A stretch of 64,000 nucleotides of DNA, taken from Filosporella fistucella (lineage: Eukaryota; Ascomycota; Leotiomycetes; Helotiales). The first letter of the stretch is position 1, and every line of letters starts with the position of its first letter. Location: positions 3,720,001 to 3,784,000 of the forward strand of contig JAQJZZ010000008.1 in assembly GCA_030077755.1 (NCBI GenBank), given 5' to 3'. The position numbers were made by a program, and so were the translations under genes. The notes beneath the pieces were generated by a model. That model had not been told where the DNA came from. It saw only the letters and a list, made by a program, of their open reading frames with translations, and made no database searches. This document shows positions 46,005 to 57,135 of this stretch, piece after piece.

Positions 46005-47098
46005 TCAACCATCTTTGATAAATTCAGAAGAACACAATTTGTATTCTGGACACCATTCATCCAAACTGAGGATTTGTGTCTTGAGCCATCGGTGTACCTG
46101 ATGTACACCAAGTGGATGCGGGTAATCGATCGTCTCGACGCTAAACGTCCTGGCAACTTCCATGCTGGGAAGATTTATAGCACCGTCTTCAGTCGGATCA
46201 ATACCCTCGGCCTGCTCTTCGTTCTGTAAATCTTTCATCCTGATAAACTGGTTAGAAAGGTCTTAGCAGGCAATTTGGAAGGAACATACCGGTTATAATA
46301 CCACTGATCCTCAAAACGATCACCTTCCTTCTTCGTTTTCTCCCAATCCCATTCCTCTAAAATCCTCAATGTTGTACTTCGCTTTCTCAAGCTCAAACCC
46401 CCGTTATATCCATTTCCTTTGCCTGCAGCTATTGGTGCTCCCACGAAATCATATGCGAAATAATCATCTACGCTCCTAGCCGCATTAGCACACAGCATGC
46501 TATCACTCTGAAAAATCAGGATGTTCTCTGCAGGTGCCAAGCTCTCCCACAGCCACTTCTGCGTCATGAACGCGTTCACTGAATCTGAATTGGTGAAAAG
46601 TACCGTCTGCGGTAGAATGCGTATCTCAATCGTCCCCGATTTGATATAACGAGCTAAGGCTGCAGAAGCCGCGAATTGACCAACAGATTCGGGGGACGTA
46701 TATATGAAAATAGGCCAGCTCTGGCCTAGGACACTGCCGAAATGTAGGATAAGAGGAATAAGGTTGGTGCGGAACCGTGTCTCGACAATAACTGCTGCTT
46801 TGGTGGGAGATGTGCCATTTACTCCAACTAAGTCCTCCTTAATTGGTGCATCTGGTCGAGTTTGCCATACTCCAGATTGCACCGGTGCGGCTACTGCCGC
46901 CGCAGATGTTGAGGCTCCTTGAGATATTATCGGTGATGCAGGATTGGAGCCCGTTCTGTGTGTTTCGTAGACGCTGAGGACAGTATGTTGTGGGAAGCAT
47001 AGTTTTACCGTCCATATGATAAGCAGTGCAACAAATGCCGAGAAAAGAATATTTCGAGACTTGCGCCGGCGCTCATCAGCTGTACTGAATGTTGCCAT
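46005..47098 (-). CDS. DUF5672 protein 2, membrane-anchored putative glycosyltransferase
   Basis: Two exons, 47098-46290 and 46239-46005 (50-nt intron, GTATGT donor, phase 2), giving 347 aa. A transmembrane anchor lies at about 16-35 (NILFSAFVALLIIWTVKLCF), preceded by a basic cytosolic tail (RRRKSRN). A Ser/Ala/Pro stem follows to about residue 85. The DUF5672 domain then shows AAVIVETRF, LIPLILHFGSVLGQSWPIFIYTS, LIFQSDSMLCANAAR, YDFVGAPIAAG, YNGGLSLRKRS and DQWYYNR; exon 2 ends with the characteristic PLGVHQVHRW and a cysteine motif. It is more distant from paralogues 1 and 3 than they are from each other, as judged by eye. Its start is divergent from gene 3, 2.7 kb away. Confidence 0.85.
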
Positions 47099-49800
47099 GT
47101 CCCTCTTTTGGCTGACGGTTCAAAGAATGTCTTTCCCCCACCCAATCCACAGACTGCCCCCAAAGTTGAAAGACCTGTCAAGTCTACGAGATGTCGTCGA
47201 GTCAGATTGAGGTGAATCGTCCCAGCCAAGGTTTCGTTTTGTTCTCAGCCCACATCGACTGTCTAGGTAAAAGAAATATCAGATGGAGACACTGGCGAGG
47301 AGATGGCAAAGGCGTAGGCTGCGTAGGGGGAAAGAATGTGAAGTGGCTGTTCCGGGAATGAATATTGCAAGCCGAAGATCGAAATGGGGGTCTCAGCGGG
47401 ATAAGAAATTATAAGGAATTAACATAAAAAAGGAGCAATGATCGGTGGAAAGGAATTTCGTCTGATCTGAATGAAGATGATGAAGAAAGCAGCGTGTTTC
47501 TACACCCAGACACCCAGCACGCAAGAATTAAGATGTACCGTACTGTGGACGATCTCATTCGGAAACAGGACCCATCGTCCGGTCTGACGAGTCCCTCAGA
47601 GTGTGGGATGATTGGAATTGACTGTTGGTGGTGTCTTGGATCTGGGATGGATTGATCTTGGAGTGCCTCGAGTGCTGTTCTGCACCTATTAAAGTGGAGT
47701 TGGCAGTGACAATACCCAGGTACTCTGTGCAGTGGTGGAGCACATTTCGATCAATAGTCTGACGAAGTTTCAGCTTTTGGGGAGTTGGATAGGCTTCAGC
47801 ACGGTCCCTGATGAGGCGGAAGAGAGGAAGAGACCAGAACATGGGAAGGGGAAGGGGAAGAGACAGTAGAGAGACTCCTCATACAGGGTGACGCGGATGG
47901 AACGAGGAATTGAGGCAAACAGACTTTTTTCAATTTGATCCATCTATTCCGCCAACAGCTTCGGCAGACTCCCGTGGGTAACTTCATGTGCAACATCACA
48001 AGCAATACCTGTGCTAGTCATGTACTCCGTCCCTATCAGGTATCCTTCACCTTAAGAGTCGGGAGCATCCGAACAGCAGTACGGAATATTTTGATGCAAA
48101 AGGAGTTCTTGGATCAGGCTGCTGAGGCTGTTCGGCAAAGTACCTAGTATCGAAGATCTCGTCAGGGTTCTCCCTTTCCCCTTTTTCTTTGGGATCCTCT
48201 GGCGCCGCGAACACATCAAGCGAGATAAGGGGGGAACAGTCTGGAAAATTGGTATGTATGTATCAAATAAAATTTAAATCGAAATAGAAAAAATTCCATA
48301 TTTTACCTTCTACCTGCGCTCTTAGGAATGCATTTCCGTACTCCCGCAAAACCTGTTGAAAGGGACACATTGCAGTAAGAATTCATGTCCTTTATCGGCC
48401 CAGGCTGAAGAAGGCGTGGAGTTCAGGTTGGAATTGGTGGAAATGAGCAAATACTGGTACGTACCCCCTCCATCCCCATCCTGCTTGTCTGTCGCACTGC
48501 AGTGGTGGGGCCACACAAAATGCTGAGTTCAAGCTTTTGATGCATACACACCTCTATATATATACCCTTTCAGGCTATCTGTAATTCAATATCACATAAA
48601 TCAATCGGAATTTGGCGAGTTCCTCCCCGCCATGTCCGGCCCCGGCATGATGAACATTTGAGCAGTCAGCCACAGAATGTTTGGCCACAAATGCTTACTT
48701 GTACTACTATGCACTCTGCGCTCATTTAGAGTGCACTCCCTATGCAATGTAACATGAACGTGGTGATGCATTTGGCGGGGACTGTCATGTTGTTGTGCCG
48801 TAGTGACTCGACTCAGCTGGAAGCTAGACGTCAAGTACTGTCTTTTGAGGAAAAGCACAAGGGCTTATGTATCTTACCCACATAAGATGTACTTAGGTAG
48901 TATCGATTTCGAGTAGTGACGTTCGACAGCGCTGCTGAAGACTGGCTGGAACTTCTCGGGTGTACTAGCTCGTTATATAGGAACATTGAATTGGCATTGT
49001 CTGGTAATTTAGTAAGCTAGGAAGTAGGTAGGAAGGAAAGGTAGATAGATGTCTACGGGCAGGTAGTACCTAGATATTCAAGTTTGGCTATTCCCAAGCA
49101 TGCCTACCTAGGTAAGGTACGTAACTTCCTCAGTGCCGATACCTAAGGCACTGTACCTCCAGCCTAGGTGCCCCTTTACACTCAACGGAACAGTCACCCT
49201 TTTCTCATGATCATGATCGTTTCCTGATCCCCAATTTCCTGCCCGTGACACACTTCCAAATCACATCGTATCAGCATCATACTTACATCTGCGGACCCTG
49301 CAACATTCTGTGCTGACAGGCTCACCACGGATTGACATACGAGAGTCTCGTCGCGCTGAGGATTCGTTACCAGAAAAACCACATCGTCGCTCCCTGCCAC
49401 TCCATACAGAGCATGTCCATTTCCATCAATACGGCACTCAAATTTCCTGCGCTACAAACACGGGGCCTACCTATTTTCAGCACCAGCCAAGTCCGGTCCA
49501 CGTTCAGGATCACTCGAGCACACCTCAGGCCGCGTCAGCCACAACTGGTATCTGCGATAGGGATGAGGATTGGTCCTGACCCAGAACTTGATCTAGGGTG
49601 GTAAACTGCGCGGGACGCCGACAAACGAAGAAAGTTCGTTTTACGTTTTACGGAAACCTGACCTTGCCTACCTTGCCTTAGAATATTCTTGTCACACTGA
49701 ACGACAAATCTCCAGATCGCAGAGGGAGATCCGTCCTTCCTTGTCCCCCTAGACATTGACTTGTCCTCGCAAACCGACGAGCTGCCATCAATCCACAGTC
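47099..49800. promoter_or_regulatory. 2.7-kb divergent region between DUF5672 genes 2 and 3
   Basis: The largest supported gap in the right half. No gene is recognised. At about 49,018-49,170 the sequence is rich in TAGGTA/TACCTA elements, including the palindrome TACCTAGGTA at 49105-49114. The rest contains short frames of no clear meaning. Confidence 0.4.
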
Positions 49801-51090
49801 ATGGCGGCCACCGCGGGTGATATGACCATCGATGATGCTTGGGAATACACCAAGAGTGCTGCGTTGACAGCATGGTCGAAGACGACACGGCGAATGCGTG
49901 TTGCTGGCGCTGTTGTCTTATTCTTGTACGTCCTTTCCCAAATTCTAAAAGACGAGCACAATTTATCCGCCATACAATCAATATATTTCCCTGTGCAACG
50001 ACTAATATATTGCTACAGTATCCTCTGCCTCTCACTTCTCAGACCCTCCATCCCCGAACTCCCAAGTATACCCAAGGCACCAACAATATCTCTCGATTAC
50101 AATCACCATCCGATATCCCCCTACAATGCATCCAAAGTCGCCCTCCTCATTGAAAACAGGGTCAATCCTATTCTGGCCCCGCTGATGCTACATTTCATGT
50201 CCGTAGTACCTCCTGACTGGCGTTTCCGCTTCATGGGCTCTGCAGAATCTGTAGAATACCTCAATACTAGCCGGGCGATTAGAAATCACGTACAGTCCGG
50301 AAAGCTCGACTTGACATACATTCCTGCCAATATGACAACCGGATCCCAGGAGGAAATCTCCAGATTTCTTACCACCCTTTGGCTCTACGAACGAGTTCTC
50401 CAACCTGCCGAATGGTTGCTTGTGTTCCAAACTGACAGCATGCTTTGCGCAAACAGCAGACAGAGTCTGAACAACTGGCTTGATTACGATTGGGTCGGAG
50501 CCCCCTGGAATCCGAATGGTCGATTTGGAGGTAATGGAGGATTAAGTTTAAGGAGAGTGAGCAAGATTATCGAAGTCTTGAAAAACCAACAGAGAATCGA
50601 GAACACGGAACCTGAAGACGTTTGGCTTACGGATCGACTGGGCCATGTTCCAGGTGCAAAACTGGCAAATGGAACTGTCAGCTTGACCTTCAGCGGTGAA
50701 ATGTACACTGGAGAAGGGGAGAAGCTGATAGGTGGAAAGAAGAAGCTTAAGCCTGCGGATCAGGCAAAAGCTGGAGAGTTGATAAAGGGGATCGATGACT
50801 GGAGAGCTGGATTCTACGAGCCCATGGGATATCATACTGGAGGCAGTGGGGAAACTCTACATTCGGGCATTTGGGGCACACCAGAGATGCGGAAGCATAT
50901 TTGGGGTTACTGCCCTGAGGTTAAGATGATGTTGAAAATGGACGCCGCCAAATACGTGCCAGGAGAATGCCATACTAATTGGAAACGGATGGAGGAGGGC
51001 TGGGACGGGATGTATTCATCAGAGGGAGCAACGGAAATCATTGACGGAGAGGAATATCCCATGTTACCAGCGGGATTGATGCCTTGGTAA
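49801..51090 (+). CDS. DUF5672 protein 3, membrane-anchored putative glycosyltransferase
   Basis: Two exons, 49801-49925 and 50019-51090 (93-nt intron, GTACGT donor, CAG acceptor), giving 398 aa. I start at the ATG at 49801 (MAATAGDM), not at the upstream TTG. Splicing restores a continuous anchor helix at about 34-50 (VAGAVVLFFILCLSLLRP). The domain shows KVALLIENRVNPILAPLMLH, SVVPPDWRFRFMG, FQTDSMLCANSR, WLDYDWVGAPW, GGNGGLSLRRV and EDVWLTDRLG, then EPMGYHTGG and YCPEVKMMLKM. It has an insertion (about residues 295-325) relative to genes 1 and 2. The intron is stop-free and a multiple of three, so a retained form of 429 aa with a disrupted anchor is possible. Function unproven; Golgi glycosylation inferred. 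Confidence 0.87.
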   Translation: MAATAGDMTIDDAWEYTKSAALTAWSKTTRRMRVAGAVVLFLYVLSQILKDEHNLSAIQSIYFPVQRLIYCYSILCLSLLRPSIPELPSIPKAPTISLDYNHHPISPYNASKVALLIENRVNPILAPLMLHFMSVVPPDWRFRFMGSAESVEYLNTSRAIRNHVQSGKLDLTYIPANMTTGSQEEISRFLTTLWLYERVLQPAEWLLVFQTDSMLCANSRQSLNNWLDYDWVGAPWNPNGRFGGNGGLSLRRVSKIIEVLKNQQRIENTEPEDVWLTDRLGHVPGAKLANGTVSLTFSGEMYTGEGEKLIGGKKKLKPADQAKAGELIKGIDDWRAGFYEPMGYHTGGSGETLHSGIWGTPEMRKHIWGYCPEVKMMLKMDAAKYVPGECHTNWKRMEEGWDGMYSSEGATEIIDGEEYPMLPAGLMPW

Positions 51091-52343
51091 TTCATTGAAT
51101 CGGGCCTTGAAAGAAAGCCGCTCAGCTACATCCCTATCTTCCAGTTCTCCACACATCATTTCACGCAGAAGATCTCGGACGAGATCGATTACAAGCATGT
51201 CATCATCATCATAATCAGGCGTAGGCGTTTCGGATATTATATCAACGATCTTTCTTTCCTGTATGTAAGTGCAATGCTACTTTTGCGGGTCTACTTTGGG
51301 TTGGGCGTAGACGGGAGTTAAGGGGTTCAGGAACATGTGTATGTGTCGAAGAAGGAGAGGGGGGTGTCTGAATAGAACGAAAGAAGCAGAAGAAGTAAAA
51401 TATGAGACTGGCTTTACCTAGCAGTCAAAAACCCCCAAAACTCAAACCTAAATTAGAAAAAACAACATATCCACTAAACGTACTTCCATTTCTGATCTTC
51501 TAAACGTAAAATGAGTAAAGTGACTCAGATCGTACATGCATACATGCAAAGAATGCATCTACGTTCGGCTTTACCGGGCGCTACTGGATGGAAAAGCTTG
51601 TCTGGAATCTGATGTTTTGACTCTGGCATTTGCCGCTTGGCCATGTGTTTCAGTTGAGGGGTATGGACGAAGAAAAAGCAAGGACAATTATTGCAGCTAA
51701 GTTGGTTCACTGCTCACATTCTTGCCCGTCCTATTCCCGTTCCAGATGATAAGGTCTCACCAACACCAAAAAATGCAAAATTCATGATAAGAAAGGAGAG
51801 GCATGTAGAGGTTTTGTAAAGCTTGATTGTATTCTTCTAGTTCCTATTACCACCTTGCCTTCCTGTGACCCCGGGCCATGGGCCTGATATGACCGATTTA
51901 GATGAACCGTAACGCCTCTGTAACTCTCTATAAGATGTGGCAAAAAAGGACAAGATTTCTGATTTGATTTTACAGTAGCAGCAATGGAAGAAGGGGTGTG
52001 ATAGCCGTAACTTGTGATTGAACGCGTGGAAGGATCCGCATTTCACTGCACGTGCGGGCTATCTGAAACGGATGAAATTGGTTGCTGCAAGTATGATGAC
52101 AACATGCTCAACCTCAAACTTGGAACAATCGACAATTCGGTGGCCGAGAAGAGCGAAACGCTGCTTTATTTGCCGCCTTGAGCTTTGTGTTTCAGCATAA
52201 CTATCGAGTATCTGATGTTTTGTTAGCCGGTGTTGCAAGAAAATTTAGGTTCAAATGGCTCGCTCGGCATTGCTCAGGAAGTATGAGGCTCTCGTATTCG
52301 CGACTGTCGCCCGAATTTGAGGTCGATGAAACATCAAGACCTC
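51091..52343. other. Convergent intergenic region
   Basis: 3' flanks of DUF5672 gene 3 and the transporter. Short frames only, and no gene is recognised. Confidence 0.45.
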
Positions 52344-53647
52344 TTATTTGATGGTACTCATGCGCCATCTTGCGGAAGCAGATCCGTGCCGTGGAAAAGA
52401 TGAGACGAATAGACAGAACTTACGTGATAATTCCTCCGATGGCGATGAAGACTCCGATTACAGACTTGTCTCCGACCGCACGTCCCGATGTGATCCATCC
52501 TAGGGCTACAATAGAGCACGTCTTGACATGTCCAACTACCGTGCTTGATACAGGGCCAGTTTGAGCAATGATGAAGAATTGAGACATGTTGATTATGCAT
52601 GCAAAGAATCCAGACTGCGGAATGTTAGCTGTGTGCACACAAGAATTCCCAATTGCGTGATAATAGTTTAGAGTCTTGTGAAAAGAGAAGAACGTACCAT
52701 CATGATCATAACCCATCGATTCACTGGCACCTCAGTCCAGACTGGGAAAGTGTCCACAAATGGAATTACATAAAGTAACATGAAGGCTGCCAGTGGCGCC
52801 TGGTTGAAGAGCAATTGCATACTGTTCATCTGGAGCTTCTTGTGATAGCTAGCAATCCAAACCGTATACAAAGAGCTTGCAAAAATGCCCGAAAATGCGA
52901 AAATAACACCCAAAGAGCTAGTCGTCTTGATGTTGGCGTCTGCCGCCGGCAAAGAATCGTAATATGACACCATTCCTACACCAAAACAGGCCGGAATCAG
53001 AGCGTAGATGGCATTTCTGGGAAGAGTTGCCTTGTATAGAACATAGTTCATAAGTGCAACCATCGGCGTAAGCAAGATTCTAGCGACCTGGTAGAAAGTA
53101 ACAGTTGAAAATGCCAGAGATAAATTCGGGAGAATAACGTTGAGGGCCATGGCAACAGCCAGCGGGATAATCTCCTTGATTGCAACTTTTCGGGGTACAA
53201 ACATTGCGAATCGCGGTCGCGAAAGTGTGAAGAGGGTGAGCCATGTGATGAAGAAATGGAATGCCGCAAATGTAAGCTGTGCGAGCTTCAGGGAGGGATC
53301 AGAGAAAATGGCCTTGTTCGTGAAGACCTGTAGAATATGTTAGATTCAAGCGCAGAGACCCCGAACGATCAACCTACAATTCCAATCGTTGCGAGCGTGT
53401 TCACCACCATCCACATAATGGCTGTCCTTGTAGAATTGTCTTGTTTCGGCTGTGTGGGTTTCTCGTGCTCCTCTGGAAGTAATTCTGCCCGTTCAACATC
53501 ATCCCCGATTTCCAGCTCATCCGGAGACTTCAGTTTCACGAAACTTCCTTCCGTTCGCATCGTGTTCTTTTCGTTCTCATCGTAAGCTTCTGCCTCGGTC
53601 ACAGAAGAACTAATTGAAGGGGCGCGGTCGGTGGATCGTTCGGCCAT
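52344..53647 (-). CDS. Triose-phosphate/nucleotide-sugar transporter family protein
   Basis: Four exons, 53647-53378, 53327-52698, 52614-52424 and a short last exon 52368-52344 (introns 50, 83 and 55 nt), giving 371 aa. The N-terminal 70 residues are hydrophilic and acidic. About ten hydrophobic helices follow. TPT-family features are MVVNTLATIGI..FTNKAIF, LTFAAFHF, the LPNLSLAFSTVTFYQVARILLTP block (with the conserved Lys-like position occupied by Arg) and GHVKTCSIVALGW near TM9 with its typical lysine. Members exchange nucleotide sugars or sugar phosphates across Golgi, ER or plastid membranes. Its place between DUF5672 genes and a UDP-glucose dehydratase makes a nucleotide-sugar role likely; the exact substrate is unknown. 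The last exon is the least certain part. Confidence 0.85.
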
Positions 53648-54458
53648 TGCTGCGAGAGGGACAGAAAATAGAGCAACGACAAAGATACAATGAAAGATGT
53701 ATGAATGAGTGTATGGATGTATGTAGTGGCTTGAGTCGTGAGGAAAGGGATCACCGCATTCCTTGAAGGGGTCAGTCAACTTCGAGGAGAGAAAAGAGGT
53801 CGATCAGTCGTTGCGCGCTGAATTGAACACAGGAAGGCAAGCGGACAGGGTATATCGAATTAGAAAAAGCGACTGGGATTACGAGAAGGAGGTGGGAGGG
53901 AGTCCAGGAGGTGGAGCAGGAGTGGAAGTAGTGGGAGTGTGTGTAGGGTGTGGATGCAGACCAACTTAGGTTGGTACGACTCTTACTATGGTACGGAATT
54001 ACGACATAAAAGACAAGTTGGACATGACAAGGGTGAGGTTTACGGTATTTAGTAAGCTATGCCTGTTCTGCTTAGAACCGCTATTTCGACGCATGGTGTG
54101 AAAATATACATATTACTGTACCTTGAGAGTCATGTGTAGAGTTCTTCCGCCTTGAAGCTCCGTCGCCAGTGCTATTCCCACTTTTGTCTCATGCTTTTGT
54201 CTTCTACCAGAAGCAAGTCAAAATAAAACATAATCAAGTCAATGAGAAGATGAAAACTGGTGAATGATGTTGGCCTACCTAAGTACTCTCTCCCTTACCC
54301 TACATATTGTCCCAGTCTCCCGATGCCCCTTTTCGGGCCGTAAAAGCGCAATGTATCCTCACCTCAGCGAGCTCTGGTCAGTGCAATCTCCCCATAAGAT
54401 TTCGGACTTTCACTATTTTGATATTTCCCCCACTACCCCTACGATGTGAGCCTCGACT

Positions 54459-54489
54459 CCTTCTTCTTCTTCTTCCTCTTCTTGCTCCT
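54459..54489. repeat. Pyrimidine-rich (CTT) tract
   Basis: 31 bases almost entirely C and T, mainly repeated TTC, in the intergenic region upstream of the dehydratase. Low-complexity sequence. Confidence 0.8.
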
Positions 54490-54620
54490 GGAGGCTCCGC
54501 AGGCAGAGTCAAGTACGGGAAAGGAAAAATAAACATCTCAGGATCCGAGAGACATCTCAAAGGTGTTGAGGTCCTATTCTTTCGTTTAAACATTGTATTT
54601 GCTTATTCACATTCCATTGC

Positions 54621-54640
54621 ATCTCATCTCATCTCATCTC
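54621..54640. repeat. ATCTC microsatellite, four copies
   Basis: Four perfect head-to-tail copies of the 5-bp unit. Confidence 0.9.
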
Positions 54641-55695
54641 AATGCTGAACCTCCAATTCTTATCCCCATCCCGCCGCGCCAAATTCTGGTGGGGCATCCA
54701 TCTCAACAGGCCCCCTCCCCTGACTGACTGACAGGTCTGATTACCTTTAACCAACTGTGCATCTAGCCCTCTTCCGGACCAGACCAGCAGTCTCAATCTC
54801 AATCGCTCCGGGTTGACCCACGTGTTTATCATCTTTGCTTCAGATCGTATCTTTTTCTATATTCATAGCCTTTGGCCTTGGAATTTTGAAAAAGTCTCCC
54901 GAGTGAGACACCTGAGTCCTGACGAAAACTCCCTGATCCTCATCTTTTCCGAGCACTTCTCCGCGAACGAATCAGCCCACAGGAAGACGTGATTGTGATA
55001 GGGGGTTATTCCTAGACCTAGCCAGACCAGACTTTTAGAACTTGACAGCTCGTATCGAGGGACAATCATACCATGGACCCCTAGAGCATTGCCTCCTTTG
55101 ACCACGATGCACTCACACAATACGAATGCCCAAAATAAATCAGCCAGAATAACATGTTAAAGTTACATATCAATCTCCTGTTGAAGATTATTCATTGACA
55201 ATAACGTTTGATGGCGAACGTCAGCCGCCACTCCAGATCAAGCCACGAATTCTTCGTTTTTCCCACACACTTTTTGTGATATCTAGGGTTACAATAGAAA
55301 TTTCCGGGCCCTTCATATATTAATCTTACCTTAATCACCGCCGACTCACCCTTTCTTCTAACTGACATTTGCCTCTTACACACAAATCTCTCCCCTACCA
55401 AATTGTACTGGACCAAATCCAGAGACTTTGGTATCGTAATTGCCAGACTAGCCTGTTATCCAGGATCCACCTCGTTCCCCTTTCTTACGTTGTCGCTGCA
55501 AACCGTGGCAGACGCCAACGCCATTTAAGCGAGTAATAAAGTTGAAAGTTGACCGCCTGAATATCTCAATCGGTCCCGCTTCCTTCACGATAAGTTTGTC
55601 GACTTGTCCACAGTTTCAGCACCTGCTATACCAGAGAACTCGTTCGAACACTACAAGCAAGCTTCATATTCCCACATCTCTGCCGATTGATCAAA

Positions 55696-57135
55696 ATGGC
55701 TGGCCAAAACGGAACCGCAGGTAAATCTCCCAACGTTTGTTCCCGCTCCCTGACCGCATACTGATTTCCAGCAGCCGCGAATGGACAGAACAAGTTCTTT
55801 GAGGACTTTGGTATCTGGAAAGACGCCCCAATTCTTACAGGAAGCACAAAATATGAGCCTCTGCCAGATGTCAAGAACATTATGATTACCGGAGGAGCTG
55901 GCTTCATGTAAACAATCGCATTCGCCCTTTAGTCACAGGAACAAATGCTGACAACTACAGTGCTTGCTGGCTGGTACGACATCTGACTCTCACATACCCA
56001 GACGCATACAATATCGTATCTTTTGATAAGCTCGACTACTGCGCTTCATTGAACAACACTCGCGCCCTGAACGATAAGCGCAATTTCTCCTTCTACCATG
56101 GAGATATCACGAACCCTTCTGAAGTCATGGACTGTCTCGAACGACACAACATCGACACTATTTTCCATTTTGCCGCACAATCCCACGTCGATTTGAGCTT
56201 TGGTAACTCATACGCCTTCACACACACAAATGTGTATGGTACTCACGTTCTCTTGGAGAGCGCAAAAAAGGTCGGAATCAAGAAGTTCATCCACATCTCT
56301 ACTGATGAGGTCTACGGAGAGGTCCGGGATGATGCAGATGATTTGCTAGAAACTAGCATTTTGGCACCCACCAACCCATATGCTGCAAGTAAGGCAGCCG
56401 CTGAGATGTTGGTTCACTCATACCAGAAGAGTTTCAAGCTGCCGGTGATCATTGTACGAAGTAACAATGTATATGGCCCACATCAATATCCCGAGAGTAA
56501 GTACATCTGCCCTGCTAGGCTTTAAATCGCTAGCCACTAACTTCAAAACAGAGATCATTCCGAAATTCAGCTTGCTGCTTCACCGCAGACAGCCCGTTGT
56601 TCTTCACGGAGACGGAACCCCCACAAGAAGATATCTCTTCGCTGGTGACGCAGCCGACGCCTTCGACACCATTCTCCACAAGGGTCAAATGGATCAGATC
56701 TACAACGTTGGTTCGTATGACGAAATATCCAACTTAACTCTGTGCTCGAAGCTCCTCACCTACCTCGACATTCCCCATGAGACCCAGGAAGAGCTCCACA
56801 AATGGGTCAAGCACACCCGCGATCGTCCTTTCAACGATCACAGATACGCGGTTGATGGAACCAAGCTGAGACAACTTGGCTGGGAGCAGAAGACAAGCTT
56901 TTCCGATGGCATGGCCATCACTGTGGATTGGTACAAGAGATTTGGCGAGCAATGGTGGGGCGATATCACAAAGGTCCTCACCCCCTTCCCAACCGTTGCA
57001 GGTACCGAAGTTATCGCCAGTGAAGAGCCTGTGACAGACATCAGCGAGGCCATGGTCGTTGATGAGGACGACAAGATGACCTTGGCGAAGAAGAGGAAGA
57101 TTGATGGAACCACCGCACAGGCGGTATCGGCCTAA
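55696..57135 (+). CDS. UDP-glucose 4,6-dehydratase (RmlB-like, UDP-rhamnose route)
   Basis: Four exons, 55696-55720, 55772-55907, 55961-56496 and 56552-57135 (introns 51, 53 and 55 nt), giving 426 aa. The exon-2 acceptor is a CAGCAG (NAGNAG) pair, allowing 425 aa. It is an extended SDR: nucleotide motif TGGAGFI (48-54), HFAAQSHVDLSF, the dehydratase signature STDEVYGE (167-174, T/D/E catalytic set) and YAASK with Tyr194 and Lys198, then RSNNVYGPHQYPEKIIP and HGDGTPTRRYLFAGD. The enzyme converts UDP-glucose to UDP-4-keto-6-deoxyglucose with NAD. A relative described in Botrytis (bcdh) acts in UDP-rhamnose formation. A C-terminal extension of about 40 residues ends with acidic VDEDDK and a KKRKID patch that resembles a nuclear localisation signal. 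Cytosolic role expected. Confidence 0.92.

Larger units (their letters stand above)
53648..55695. promoter_or_regulatory. 2.0-kb divergent region, transporter / dehydratase
   Basis: No supported gene. A pyrimidine-rich tract (about 54459-54489) and four ATCTC copies (54621-54640) stand out; both are typical of fungal promoters and leaders. Confidence 0.4.
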
